From positions 1 to 62,969 of the forward strand of contig CABYTO010000007.1 in assembly GCA_902521995.1 (NCBI GenBank): a stretch of DNA of 62,969 nt, given 5' to 3'. Position 1 is the first letter of the stretch; every line of letters starts with the position of its first letter. The stretch comes from an uncultured Prochlorococcus sp. GTDB lineage: Bacteria > Cyanobacteriota > Cyanobacteriia > PCC-6307 > Cyanobiaceae. Below are positions 25,140 to 34,255 of the stretch, one piece after another. The notes under the pieces are model-generated. The model searched no databases. It worked only from the letters and a program-made list of their open reading frames with translations, and was not told the origin of the DNA. Made by a program: the position numbers and the translations under genes.

Positions 25140-25292
25140 ATGAACATTTTCATATCTTTCCAACTAGGTGAAGTGGAAGTATCAAATTTTACTATATTGG
25201 TTTTAGCTTTTTTTTCTTCTTTTACATTCATAGCGGTAGGCATAAGTTCATATAAACTATACAAATCGCTTATTAATGAAGAAGATAAGTAA
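25140..25292 (+). CDS. Small single-TM protein, 50 aa
   Basis: ATG at 25140. An amphipathic start with L-G-E-V-E-V-S-N, a membrane helix (about 17-36) and a basic/acidic tail ending N-E-E-D-K. The stop abuts the 3' end of tRNA-Pro on the other strand with no gap, a tight arrangement that leaves little room for chance sequence. Family not recognised. Confidence 0.5.
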   Translation: MNIFISFQLGEVEVSNFTILVLAFFSSFTFIAVGISSYKLYKSLINEEDK

Positions 25293-25366
25293 TCGGAACG
25301 GCGGGATTTGAACCCACGACCCCCACTACCCCAAAGTGGTGCGCTACCAAACTGCGCTACGCCCCG
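25293..25366 (-). tRNA. trnP-GGG: tRNA-Pro (anticodon GGG)
   Basis: A complete 74-base cloverleaf without encoded CCA. The acceptor stem CGGGGCG pairs with CGTTCCG through two G-U pairs, the D arm holds the AGTTTGGTA sequence, and the anticodon stem CCACT/AGTGG closes the loop TTGGGGT, which places GGG at positions 34-36. The T arm has GGGTTCAAATCC. The discriminator is A. Confidence 0.95.
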
Positions 25367-25393
25367 TGTCTTTACTATAAAGATTAGATTGAT

Positions 25394-26122
25394 TTAAATG
25401 TTATTCTTTATAGGATTGTTATCAGATCTCAATACACACTTGTCAATTCCCCAATTAAAGTTTTCCCAGATATGTTCTTCTAATTTATAGTTGCTTCCAG
25501 TAAAAACTCCTAACTTAACTTTTGTAGGTGAGGCGGAACAATACTGCCTACTTCCAGCTGATGCAAGATATTGTTGATGGTATTGTTCCGCATAAAAATA
25601 TGAATCAATCATTTTTATTTCCGTTTCAATTAAACCGAGATTTTTTTTACTTAATTCCGATTGATATTGTTCTTTACTGGATAATATGGTTTTAATATTA
25701 TTTTCATTTTTGTAATATATTGCTGATCTATATTGTGTTCCAATATCATTACCCTGCCTATTTTTTTGAGTAGGGTCATGACATTCCCAAAACATTTTTA
25801 ATAAATCACTTACGTCTATTTCTCTTTTATCCCATATAACTCTTACAACTTCTGAATGACCAGTTAAACCTGAACAGACTTCGTAATAAGTTGGATTGTA
25901 TTTTTTACCTCCAGCATAACCTACAGAAGTTGTGACAACTCCAGGAAGTTTCCAAAAACATTTTTCAGCTCCCCAGAAACAACCACATCCAAAAAATATT
26001 TCATCTTCTTCTACATTAGGATATTTTTTGATTTCTGTTTTTAATATTCTATGTAATGAATAAGAATCATTAGTTAAATTCACCTTGTCATTATTCATAA
26101 TATTTTTCAGGAATTTAAACAT
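25394..26122 (-). CDS. msrA: Peptide methionine sulfoxide reductase MsrA
   Basis: Repairs oxidised methionine (S-sulfoxide) in proteins. The catalytic motif G-C-F-W-G-A-E has its nucleophilic Cys at residue 48, and the family blocks G-Y-A-G-G, G-H-S-E-V-V-R-V and G-T-Q-Y-R-S-A-I-Y follow. At 242 residues it is longer than the usual 170-220, with about 40 polar N-terminal residues before the domain. An extra Cys (46) two residues before the catalytic one and Cys near the C-terminus may resolve the sulfenate. Confidence 0.95.
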   Translation of the reverse strand: MFKFLKNIMNNDKVNLTNDSYSLHRILKTEIKKYPNVEEDEIFFGCGCFWGAEKCFWKLPGVVTTSVGYAGGKKYNPTYYEVCSGLTGHSEVVRVIWDKREIDVSDLLKMFWECHDPTQKNRQGNDIGTQYRSAIYYKNENNIKTILSSKEQYQSELSKKNLGLIETEIKMIDSYFYAEQYHQQYLASAGSRQYCSASPTKVKLGVFTGSNYKLEEHIWENFNWGIDKCVLRSDNNPIKNNI

Positions 26123-26159
26123 AATTTAAATCTTTTAATTATAAATAAAAAAATCTCTT

Positions 26160-27905
26160 TTAGCTCTTAACAATTCTGGTAGCTAGTTCTCTTTCCCAAA
26201 GTTGTTTATATAGCCCATTCACTTTCACTAAATCTTTATGAGACCCTTCTTGTACTATTTCTCCTTTATCCATTACTAAAACCCTATCACAGGTGGCTGC
26301 CACAGAAAGTTGGTGACTAATCATCATGATTGTTTTATTACTTCTATCACTCATTTCATCTATTATTCTTGCTGCTGTTTTATTATCTACGCTTGCTAAA
26401 GCATCATCAAGAACAACAATAGGAGAATTAATAAGTAGTGCTCTTCCAAGCGCGGTTCTTTGCCTTTGTCCACCACTTAATGTAATACCTCTTTCGCCAA
26501 CAATAGTTTCAAACCTTTGAGGAAAATTATTGATATCCTCAATTAATCCAGCTTTTGAAGCGCTTTCTTTAACTAAATTTTTAGAAGCCTTGGGTTCTCC
26601 AAAACTTAGGTTTTCTGAAATTGTAGAAGTAAATAAGAATGCTTCTTGAGGAACAATTGAAATATTTTTTCTAAGATCGCTTAATTTTAGAGTTTTTACA
26701 TCAATACCATCTAAAAATAATTGGTTGTCTGGAATTTCAATCGTCCTTCCTAGACACTTTGCTAGTGTTGTCTTGCCACAACCTACCGGGCCCACTATTG
26801 CAATAAGTTCTCCAGGATAAATTTTAAAATTGAGATTATTTAATGAATTAAATTTTGATCCTGGATACTTTATTGTTAAATTTTTTGCTTCTAAGAATCC
26901 TTTAACCTTTCTTTTTAAAGATTTAGTTTCTGCTCTATCTACAATGTTTGGGTTATTCTGAAAGATTTCTTCCACACGATCTAAACTTACTTGACCAAGT
27001 TGAAAGGTATTTAAGGTAAAACCTAAAAGAGCTGTTGGGAAGACAAGTCTTTCTACGTAAAGGATTAAAGCGACTAATCCACCTATCGAAATAAATCCAC
27101 TTTCAAGTTGAAAAGTTCCTAATGATAATAAAATCAATAATGAAATGGAGGAAATCCCTTGTAACAAAGGGAATAAGGTACTCGCTGTTCTTGCAAGTTT
27201 TATCGCTGAATTTCTATAGTCATTATTATATATGTCGAATTCTTTTTTCTCAGCATTCTCTTGGGCATAAATTTTAATAGCGCTTATACCAGATAGATCT
27301 TCTTGTATTAGATCACTAAGTTTTGATAATGATTCTTGTTGAGCTTTTCTTTGTTTAACCATTCTGCCGCCAAATAGACTTACAATTCCAAGTATTAGTG
27401 GAAATATCATTAAAGCTGATATTGTTAATGTTTTATTAATCGAAAACATTGATGGAATAGTGAATGAATAGGCTAAGACAATGTTGCATAAGCTTAAAAC
27501 TGTAAAACCTAAAAGTCTTCTTATGTTTTCAACATCGCTGGTAGCTCTGCTAATAATGTCTCCACTACCTTTTTTTTGAATCCATTCTGGATCTTGAATA
27601 AGTAAATGGTCAAAAAGTTTTTGACGAAGATTTACTTCTACTTTTCTACCTATACCGAAGACTATTTGTCTTGAAAATAATCTTATTAAACCCATACAAG
27701 TTGCTAAAAATATTAACCACAAAGATTTAGAAATAACAAAATTCGAAGAAAACCCATTTTGTAATTGGTCAATTATATTTTTTACTTCTAAGGGTATTAC
27801 AACACTTAGTATATTTACTAATAAGAGAGCTAATGCTCCATATAAGAATTCTTTTTTGTAGGGTCTTAGGTATTTAGATATAACTTCTATCTTTAAATTT
27901 GTCAT
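26160..27905 (-). CDS. ABC transporter, fused membrane and ATPase domains (exporter type)
   Basis: A 581-residue half-transporter of the MsbA/multidrug exporter type. The N-terminal 310 residues hold six membrane helices. The C-terminal ATPase has Walker A G-P-V-G-C-G-K-T-T, signature L-S-G-G-Q-R-Q-R and Walker B I-V-V-L-D-D-A-L-A-S-V-D. The Asp in place of the catalytic Glu after Walker B (D-D-A instead of D-E-A) resembles the degenerate half of heterodimeric exporters, which would need a partner encoded elsewhere. Substrate unknown; lipid or drug export are the usual roles. It is divergent from the DUF3288 gene. Confidence 0.9.
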   Translation of the reverse strand: MTNLKIEVISKYLRPYKKEFLYGALALLLVNILSVVIPLEVKNIIDQLQNGFSSNFVISKSLWLIFLATCMGLIRLFSRQIVFGIGRKVEVNLRQKLFDHLLIQDPEWIQKKGSGDIISRATSDVENIRRLLGFTVLSLCNIVLAYSFTIPSMFSINKTLTISALMIFPLILGIVSLFGGRMVKQRKAQQESLSKLSDLIQEDLSGISAIKIYAQENAEKKEFDIYNNDYRNSAIKLARTASTLFPLLQGISSISLLILLSLGTFQLESGFISIGGLVALILYVERLVFPTALLGFTLNTFQLGQVSLDRVEEIFQNNPNIVDRAETKSLKRKVKGFLEAKNLTIKYPGSKFNSLNNLNFKIYPGELIAIVGPVGCGKTTLAKCLGRTIEIPDNQLFLDGIDVKTLKLSDLRKNISIVPQEAFLFTSTISENLSFGEPKASKNLVKESASKAGLIEDINNFPQRFETIVGERGITLSGGQRQRTALGRALLINSPIVVLDDALASVDNKTAARIIDEMSDRSNKTIMMISHQLSVAATCDRVLVMDKGEIVQEGSHKDLVKVNGLYKQLWERELATRIVKS

Positions 27906-27985
27906 TTCATTTTGCCGATATGATTAAGATAATGTTTCATTTTTGAATATGTGAGCTAATTTTATAAATGATTCAGTATTTATTT

Positions 27986-28282
27986 ATGAGTAACGAGCAA
28001 ACTCATCCATTACATGAAACAGACAAGAACATTATAGATTCCCTTATCGCAAAAAAAACACCAGAAGATCTTGACTATATAAATTTAGCTAGATTAATTA
28101 ATCGTTATAACAATTTCCCAGGAGAAATTGAAATTAAAAACGATATTGAAAAAATTTTAAATTTTTGGAAGATCACTAAAATAGAACTTTTTTCCAAAAC
28201 AAAAAGTATGTGGTCAAATAGCTTCAGGCCTTCTAATACAAATAAAGATTTAGTTGGCTCAGGTTTTGATACCTCAAATTGA
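27986..28282 (+). CDS. DUF3288-family protein, about 98 aa
   Basis: Cyanobacterial family of unknown function, recognised by the opening E-Q-T-H-P-L-H-E-T-D and the I-N-L-A-R-L-I-N-R-Y-N-N-F-P-G motif. The frame is open from an ATG at 27968, but the ATG at 27986 gives the customary short start before the His-Pro motif. Soluble, no membrane segment. The trpD gene follows 27 bases later on the same strand. Confidence 0.78.
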   Translation: MSNEQTHPLHETDKNIIDSLIAKKTPEDLDYINLARLINRYNNFPGEIEIKNDIEKILNFWKITKIELFSKTKSMWSNSFRPSNTNKDLVGSGFDTSN

Positions 28283-28309
28283 TCACAATAATGTCTCTTG
28301 AATAAATAA

Positions 28310-29344
28310 ATGTCTTCTGATCTATCAAACGCTGAAATCCTAAATAATTTGTTGGAGGGAATGGACCTTGATGAATTAACTTCTAGATCTTTAATGCAAA
28401 GATGGCTTAATGGTCAAATTTCAGATGTTGAGACAGGAGCTTTTTTAAGTGCCTTGAGAGCAAAGGGTTCTACAGGTATCGAACTATGTTCTATGGCTGA
28501 AGAACTCTTAAATGTTTGCGAATTACCAGTTGAAAGACCAAATTTGTATTTGGTAGATACTTGTGGAACAGGGGGAGATGGAGCTAATACATTCAATATT
28601 TCAACTGCGGTAGCATTTGTAGCTGCATCTTGTGGGGTAAAAATTGCAAAACACGGAAATAAAAGTGCTAGTGGAAAAGTTGGCTCTGCTGATGTTTTGT
28701 TGAATCTTGGTTTGAATTTAGATTGTTCATTAGAAAAAGTAATCAAAGCTGCAAGTGAAATTGGAATAACTTTTTTGTTCGCACCTGTTTGGCATAAATC
28801 TTTAATAAAACTAGCTCCACTGAGAAAGACCCTTGGAATAAGGACAGTATTTAACCAACTTGGACCATTGGTAAATCCTTTAAGACCTAATGCACAAGTT
28901 TTGGGAGTTGCTTCTGAGGATCTTTTAAAACCTATGGGAAGCGCTCTTTTAAAAATGGGTATGAATAGAGCAATAGTCGTCCATGGTTCTGGTGGTCTTG
29001 ATGAAGCTTCGCTTCAAGGAGAAAATAAATTAGTATTTGTTGATAATGGGGAATTACGGTTTTCAAAAATAAATATTTCAGACTTTAACCATGAAAATAT
29101 ATCTAACGAAAAGCTTGTGGTTTCTGATCCTGAGTCTAACGAGGAGATATTAAAGTCTGTCTTAGATGGTTCTGGACAAAAATCTCATATTGATGTTGTT
29201 GCCTTGAACTCTGCTTTGGTGCTTTGGGCCGCAGGCATTGAGGATGATTTAAATGAAGGATTCAATAAATCTTTATTTTCGATAAATCAAGGAGATCCTT
29301 GGAAAAAGTTTTTACTATTAAAAAATTATTTATATACAAATTAA
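28310..29344 (+). CDS. trpD: Anthranilate phosphoribosyltransferase TrpD
   Basis: Joins anthranilate to phosphoribosyl pyrophosphate in tryptophan synthesis. The 344 residues show the PRPP-binding loop D-T-C-G-T-G-G-D-G (near residue 83), the [15 protein letters not shown] motif and the anthranilate region [18 protein letters not shown]. Other trp genes are not nearby, as usual in cyanobacteria. carA follows after 14 bases. Confidence 0.97.
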   Translation: MSSDLSNAEILNNLLEGMDLDELTSRSLMQRWLNGQISDVETGAFLSALRAKGSTGIELCSMAEELLNVCELPVERPNLYLVDTCGTGGDGANTFNISTAVAFVAASCGVKIAKHGNKSASGKVGSADVLLNLGLNLDCSLEKVIKAASEIGITFLFAPVWHKSLIKLAPLRKTLGIRTVFNQLGPLVNPLRPNAQVLGVASEDLLKPMGSALLKMGMNRAIVVHGSGGLDEASLQGENKLVFVDNGELRFSKINISDFNHENISNEKLVVSDPESNEEILKSVLDGSGQKSHIDVVALNSALVLWAAGIEDDLNEGFNKSLFSINQGDPWKKFLLLKNYLYTN

Positions 29345-29358
29345 TTAATTTCAAATTG

Positions 29359-30498
29359 ATGATTAATCCATATAAGAAAAACGCGAAATTGGTTTTAAGT
29401 AATGGAATTGTATTCCCAGGATTCTTTTTTGGTGCTTCTGGCACAGCCATTGGTGAAATAGTTTTTAATACAGGAATGACCGGATATCAAGAAGTTATCA
29501 CTGACCCAAGTTATTATGGACAAATTTTAACATTTACTTATCCAGAGATTGGGAATACTGGTATTAATTTTGAAGATTCAGAATCGAATATTAATGTTAA
29601 AAGTATAATTGTTAGAAATTTTTCATCTAATAGCAGCAATTGGAGATCTAAAAAGAATTTTAATCAATGGTTAGTTGAGAAAAATATTATAGGTTTACAT
29701 GGAATTGATACAAGGGCTCTTGTTAAAATCTTAAGATCTAATGGCGCGATGAATGGAATTATTACTTCTATAGATAAAACGGATGAAAGTTGTTTTAAGT
29801 TAATTCAGGATACACCAAAGATGGAGGGTTTAAATTTATCAAAAATTGTTTCAACAAAGCAAAAGTATTTATGGAACAGTCATACTCAAACAATTTTTGA
29901 TTTAAGAAAAAGATATGATGAATCTTCTAAAAAGTTAAAAATAGTAGCAATTGATTTTGGAATTAAAAATTCAATTCTAAATAGACTTGTATCCCATGGT
30001 TGTGAAGTTTTGGTTTTACCTTCTCGAGTTTCTCTAAATGATGTACTGTCTAAGAAGCCGGATGGTATATTTTTCTCAAATGGTCCAGGTGATCCTTCTT
30101 CTGTTTCTGAAGGTATAGAGTTAGCAAAATCACTCATAGAATATGGTGAAATACCTATGTTTGGTATTTGCCTTGGCCACCAAATATTTGGATTAGCATT
30201 AGGAGGTTCAACTTATAAATTACCTTTTGGACATCGTGGTTTAAATCATCCTTGTGGTGAAAATAATAAAATTGAGATAACTAGTCAGAATCATGGCTTT
30301 GCTATTGACCCCAATTCTCTCTCAAAGGACATAGTTAGAATTACCCATTTTAACCTTAACGACAATACTGTGGCTGGCCTAGAGGTTTATGATAAGCCTA
30401 TTTTTAGTGTGCAGTATCATCCAGAAGCAGGACCTGGCCCACATGATTCAGATTATTTATTTAAAAAATTTGTTTCTCTAATGTTAGAAAGATGTTGA
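29359..30498 (+). CDS. carA: Carbamoyl-phosphate synthase small subunit CarA
   Basis: Glutamine amidotransferase subunit supplying ammonia to CarB for carbamoyl phosphate (arginine and pyrimidines). The frame opens at 29299 inside trpD, but the ATG at 29359 gives the standard 379 residues and the M-I-N-P-Y-K-K start. Class I amidotransferase residues are present: Cys in F-G-I-C-L-G-H-Q and the His/Glu pair in Q-Y-H-P-E-A-G-P-G-P. carB is not in the window. Confidence 0.96.
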   Translation: MINPYKKNAKLVLSNGIVFPGFFFGASGTAIGEIVFNTGMTGYQEVITDPSYYGQILTFTYPEIGNTGINFEDSESNINVKSIIVRNFSSNSSNWRSKKNFNQWLVEKNIIGLHGIDTRALVKILRSNGAMNGIITSIDKTDESCFKLIQDTPKMEGLNLSKIVSTKQKYLWNSHTQTIFDLRKRYDESSKKLKIVAIDFGIKNSILNRLVSHGCEVLVLPSRVSLNDVLSKKPDGIFFSNGPGDPSSVSEGIELAKSLIEYGEIPMFGICLGHQIFGLALGGSTYKLPFGHRGLNHPCGENNKIEITSQNHGFAIDPNSLSKDIVRITHFNLNDNTVAGLEVYDKPIFSVQYHPEAGPGPHDSDYLFKKFVSLMLERC

Positions 30499-30592
30499 CA
30501 TATTGTTTTCTTTTGATTTGATAATTACATTTGATATATTAATTTTTTGGAGGTATTAGATCATAGAGGATTTTCAGAAGTTAACCGTTTCT

Positions 30593-30925
30593 TTGAGAGG
30601 AAACCTTGAGGTTACAACAAATATTATGGTTTTTACTTTTAAAGGCCAACTAGATGCTTTCTCAGAAAAACAATTTAAGACCTTTGTTACTAATAATTTA
30701 AAAAATGACCTCCCATTCATTATTGATCTTACAAAAATAGATTTTTTAGATTCCTCTGGTCTTGGAGCACTTGTTCAAACTGCAAAAGAATGCAAAAAAT
30801 CGAAACTTGGTTTCTCTGTCGTGGGCAATTCGAGAGTGGCCCAAACAATTAAACTTGTTCGCTTGGGAGATTTTCTTAACTTGAAGTCAAACCTTGAAGA
30901 TGCATTAAATTATTTAAAGAATTGA
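30593..30925 (+). CDS. STAS-domain anti-sigma-factor antagonist
   Basis: A 110-residue SpoIIAA/RsbV-type protein. The phosphorylatable serine motif F-L-D-S-S-G-L-G-A-L is at 51-60. Such proteins release sigma factors by binding a HATPase-type anti-sigma kinase when unphosphorylated. The start shown is TTG at 30593, but it lacks a Shine-Dalgarno. A perfect GGAGG at 30549-30553 lies upstream of in-frame ATC (30560) and ATA (30563) codons, and starting there would add about ten residues (I-E-D-F-Q-K-L-T-V-S). Its stop overlaps the mini-RNase III start by four bases. Confidence 0.87.
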   Translation: MRGNLEVTTNIMVFTFKGQLDAFSEKQFKTFVTNNLKNDLPFIIDLTKIDFLDSSGLGALVQTAKECKKSKLGFSVVGNSRVAQTIKLVRLGDFLNLKSNLEDALNYLKN

Positions 30926-31320
30926 ATTATTGGATTCAAAACTTGGTTCCATATGGATCTCCCGATGATATTGGTGTTATTCAACTTGCTTGGCTTGGAG
31001 ATTCGGTATGGGAGCTCCACCAAAGACTAAGGCATGTTCATATTCCTTTAAAATCTAAAGATCTCCATTTATCTGTAGTAAACGAAGTAAAAGCAAAATC
31101 TCAGTCAAAATCATTAAGTCAAATTGAACATCTATTAAATTCAAATGAAATGGATCTTATTAGGCGTGCTAGAAATAAAACAAAGAGATATCCAAAATCT
31201 TCAGATCCCGCCATATACTCTAGAGCAACTGGTTTTGAAACTCTCATTGGCTGGCTTTTTTTAAAGGATCCTCAAAGATTATCAACACTTTTTGAATATT
31301 TAGAATTAAAAATGAATTGA
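30922..31320 (+). CDS. mrnC: Mini-ribonuclease III (MrnC)
   Basis: A 132-residue protein consisting only of an RNase III catalytic domain without the double-stranded-RNA-binding domain. The signature L-A-W-L-G-D-S-V-W-E near residues 23-32 and the later E-T-L-I-G-W-L-F with its acidic residue form the metal site. Family members mature 23S rRNA ends. The start is a TTG at 30922 overlapping the STAS gene stop. The rRNA methyltransferase gene rlmB follows after 4 bases, in keeping with a 23S rRNA role. Confidence 0.92.
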   Translation: MNYWIQNLVPYGSPDDIGVIQLAWLGDSVWELHQRLRHVHIPLKSKDLHLSVVNEVKAKSQSKSLSQIEHLLNSNEMDLIRRARNKTKRYPKSSDPAIYSRATGFETLIGWLFLKDPQRLSTLFEYLELKMN

Positions 31321-31324
31321 ATCT

Positions 31325-32329
31325 ATGAAAAACTTCTCAAATAAATTTCACGGAAAAAATAATAAAGAATACAAAAAAAATTTAGATTTTGGTTACGATT
31401 CAAAAAATAAATATCGTTCAGAAAAAAATGATAGATTTTTGAACAATTCCCCTAAAAATAAGAAAGTTGAAAATTTAAAAAAAAATGATGAAAAAAATAA
31501 TTTTTCGTCTTTCAAAAGAAGAAATTCAAGATTTAAATCTAATACAGAATTTCCTAATAAAAATTCGGATATTCATCATGAGTTTACTAATAAGAGAAAT
31601 TTTGATGATTGGATATGGGGGAAACATTCGGTTTATGAGGCTCTTAGTAGTGATAGAGCGATTAATAGGATTTGGTGTACATCGGAAATTTTCTCTTCAG
31701 ACAAATTTTATATTTTGCTTAAGGATCTTAAATCAAAAGGAGTTCTTATTGAAGAAGTTTCTTGGAACAGGCTTTCGCAATTAACATATGGTGCTTCACA
31801 TCAAGGTGTCGCATTGCAATTAGCATGCTCTAAAACAATATCACTAGAACAATTAATCGATTTTTCTAAACACAATTGTCCAAATCCCATAATAGTCGCT
31901 TTAGACGGTATAACTGATCCTCATAATGTTGGTGCGATTATAAGGTCAGCGGAAGCATTTGATTGCAAAGGTGTAATTATTCCTCAAAGAAGGTCTGCAG
32001 GATTGACTGGAACAGTCGCCAAGGTAGCTGCAGGAGCCTTAGAACATCTTCATGTAAGTAGAGTTGTTAACTTAAATAGAGCACTTGAGGAACTTAAGAG
32101 AAATGGCTATCTTGTTGTTGGCTTATCTGGAGATGCTCAATTATCTATTTCAAATTTTCAAGAAAAAGCACCTTTGGTAGTTGTAGTTGGCTCTGAAGAT
32201 AAAGGTATTTCTTTGCTTACTCAAAAAAAATGCGATTTTATATTAAGCATTTCTCTTAAAGGTAAGACTTCAAGTTTAAATGCCTCTGTGGCGGCCGCCA
32301 TATCCTTATTTCACTTGACAGGTAAATAG
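31325..32329 (+). CDS. rlmB: 23S rRNA 2'-O-ribose methyltransferase, TrmH/RlmB (SpoU) family
   Basis: A SpoU-family knotted methyltransferase of 334 residues; E. coli RlmB methylates G2251 of 23S rRNA. The catalytic domain (about 95-334) shows D-G-I-T-D-P-H-N-V-G-A-I-I-R-S-A, G-S-E-D-K-G and L-N-A-S-V-A-A-A. The first 90 residues are an unusual Lys/Asn/Arg/Phe-rich, probably disordered basic extension, likely aiding RNA binding. The gene follows that of a mini-RNase III, another 23S rRNA enzyme. Confidence 0.92.
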   Translation: MKNFSNKFHGKNNKEYKKNLDFGYDSKNKYRSEKNDRFLNNSPKNKKVENLKKNDEKNNFSSFKRRNSRFKSNTEFPNKNSDIHHEFTNKRNFDDWIWGKHSVYEALSSDRAINRIWCTSEIFSSDKFYILLKDLKSKGVLIEEVSWNRLSQLTYGASHQGVALQLACSKTISLEQLIDFSKHNCPNPIIVALDGITDPHNVGAIIRSAEAFDCKGVIIPQRRSAGLTGTVAKVAAGALEHLHVSRVVNLNRALEELKRNGYLVVGLSGDAQLSISNFQEKAPLVVVVGSEDKGISLLTQKKCDFILSISLKGKTSSLNASVAAAISLFHLTGK

Positions 32330-32476
32330 TTTTTATTGTTTATAAACCCTGTTTTTAAAGACAACTAAAATGTTGTTGTTTCAATATATTTAAATGATTA
32401 ATAAATATTTATTGAATTTTAACTACAAAATTGTATAGAATTTAACAAGAATTAATGGTTTGATAGACCAAAAAAA

Positions 32477-32692
32477 TTGATTAGAAACTTTGGAAACAAA
32501 CTCGGTTTAGCCTGGTGGGCCAAAATTGAGACAGATCAACCTAGTAGTATCTACTGGTTTGGCCCATTTATAACTAAACGTAGTTTAAAGGAAAATATGG
32601 CTTCTTTTATTAAAGAACTTTCTGATGAAGGTTCTAAAAATATTAAACACAGTTTTGTACGTTGCAAAAAAAAAGAACCATTAACTCTTTGA
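32477..32692 (+). CDS. DUF1816-family protein, 71 aa
   Basis: Small cyanobacterial protein of unknown function with W-W-A-K-I-E-T and Y-W-F-G-P-F motifs, resembling the CpcD-like linker fold in size and style (inference). The start is a TTG at 32477; the nearest ATG at 32455 is out of frame and closes at once. About 147 bases of non-coding AT-rich sequence precede it and gatA follows after 30 bases. Confidence 0.78.
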   Translation: MIRNFGNKLGLAWWAKIETDQPSSIYWFGPFITKRSLKENMASFIKELSDEGSKNIKHSFVRCKKKEPLTL

Positions 32693-32722
32693 TAACTTAG
32701 TTTTTAAGAAATAAATTAAGAA

Positions 32723-34171
32723 ATGAATTTTAATTCTTTAAGAAAAGAAATTACCAGCAATAATGCTTCTGTTAAGGAATTAGTTAATGATATCTTCGCC
32801 AAAATCGATCGCAAAGATCCAGAAATTAACTCATATATTTGTATTACAAAAGATAAAGCTATCGCGCAAGCAGAGAACATAGATAAATTAATTCAAAACA
32901 AAGAAAAACTTCCTCCTCTCGCGGGGATGCCAATAGCAATAAAGGATAATATTTGCACCAAAGGGATTGCAACAACTTGTGCAAGTAAAATGCTCAAGAG
33001 TTTTGTTGCGCCCTATGAATCCACCGCTTCGAGTAAATTATGGTCTTCAGGGGGAATTTGTTTAGGAAAAACAAATTTAGACGAATTTGCAATGGGTAGT
33101 TCAACGGAAACTTCTTTATTTGGAGTGACTTCAAATCCTTGGGATTTTAATAGAGTGCCAGGAGGCAGTTCAGGCGGTAGTGCTGCTTCAGTTGCCGCTG
33201 GATTTTGTTCGGCGGCTATAGGTTCCGATACAGGAGGATCAATAAGGCAACCAGCTTCTTTTTGTGGCGTTGTAGGTCTTAAACCTACTTATGGCAGAGT
33301 TAGCAGATGGGGACTTGTAGCATTTGCTAGCTCCCTTGATCAAATTGGCCCAATTACAAATACTGTCTCAGATGCGGCTGAAATTCTTTATTCAATATCT
33401 GGTAAAGACCCCTTTGACTCAACATGTCTTGATAAACCTGTACCAAATTATTTGGCTGACTTAAATAAATCTATAAAAGGTTTAAAAATTGGAATCATTA
33501 AAGAATGTTTTGAACATCCAGGGCTTAATCAAGAAGTGAAGGAATCTGTTCTTAATGGAGTTGATAGATTCCAAGCTTTAGGGGCAGAAATTATCGAAGT
33601 TGAATGCCCTAGATTTAATGATGGAATTGCGACATATTATGTCATTGCACCATCTGAAGCCTCTGCAAATTTAGCTAGATATGATGGGGTTAAATATGGC
33701 TACAGATCGAATGAAGGTTCAAATCTTATAGATATGACTTCAAAAAGTAGAGCTGAAGGTTTTGGAGATGAGGTACAAAGAAGAATTCTGATAGGTACTT
33801 ATGCCTTGTCAGCTGGATACAGTGATGCTTATTACAAGAAGGCACAAAAAGTTAGAACACTTATAAGAAAAGATTTTGATAATGCTTTTAAGAAAGTAGA
33901 TGTTTTATTAACTCCCACATGCCCAACCACTGCTTTTTTAAAGGGAGATTTTGTCAATGATCCACTTTCAATGTATTTGTCTGATCTATTAACTGTCCCT
34001 GCTAATTTGGCAGGCCTTCCAGCAATCAGTATTCCTTGTGGTTTTGATACTAAAGGATTACCTATTGGAATGCAATTAATAGGCAATGTATTAGAAGAAG
34101 ATAGAATATTGAATGCCGCAAATATTTTTGAAATTGATGCTCAGGTAATTAAAAACAGACCTTTATTTTAA
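32723..34171 (+). CDS. gatA: Glutamyl-tRNA(Gln) amidotransferase subunit A
   Basis: Amidase subunit of GatCAB, which converts Glu-tRNA(Gln) to Gln-tRNA(Gln). The 482 residues contain the amidase Ser-cisSer-Lys triad: Lys74 in A-I-K-D-N, Ser149/150 in G-G-S-S-G-G-S and Ser173 in G-S-D-T-G-G-S-I-R. gatB and gatC are not adjacent, as is usual in cyanobacteria. ATG start at 32723; no sign of frameshift. Confidence 0.97.
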   Translation: MNFNSLRKEITSNNASVKELVNDIFAKIDRKDPEINSYICITKDKAIAQAENIDKLIQNKEKLPPLAGMPIAIKDNICTKGIATTCASKMLKSFVAPYESTASSKLWSSGGICLGKTNLDEFAMGSSTETSLFGVTSNPWDFNRVPGGSSGGSAASVAAGFCSAAIGSDTGGSIRQPASFCGVVGLKPTYGRVSRWGLVAFASSLDQIGPITNTVSDAAEILYSISGKDPFDSTCLDKPVPNYLADLNKSIKGLKIGIIKECFEHPGLNQEVKESVLNGVDRFQALGAEIIEVECPRFNDGIATYYVIAPSEASANLARYDGVKYGYRSNEGSNLIDMTSKSRAEGFGDEVQRRILIGTYALSAGYSDAYYKKAQKVRTLIRKDFDNAFKKVDVLLTPTCPTTAFLKGDFVNDPLSMYLSDLLTVPANLAGLPAISIPCGFDTKGLPIGMQLIGNVLEEDRILNAANIFEIDAQVIKNRPLF

Positions 34172-34255
34172 ATTTGTATTAATAATTAATTTGTAATCAC
34201 AAAGTATAGATCTTTTAGAAATTTTCTCTATCTTATATATATAAATTATTTGAAT

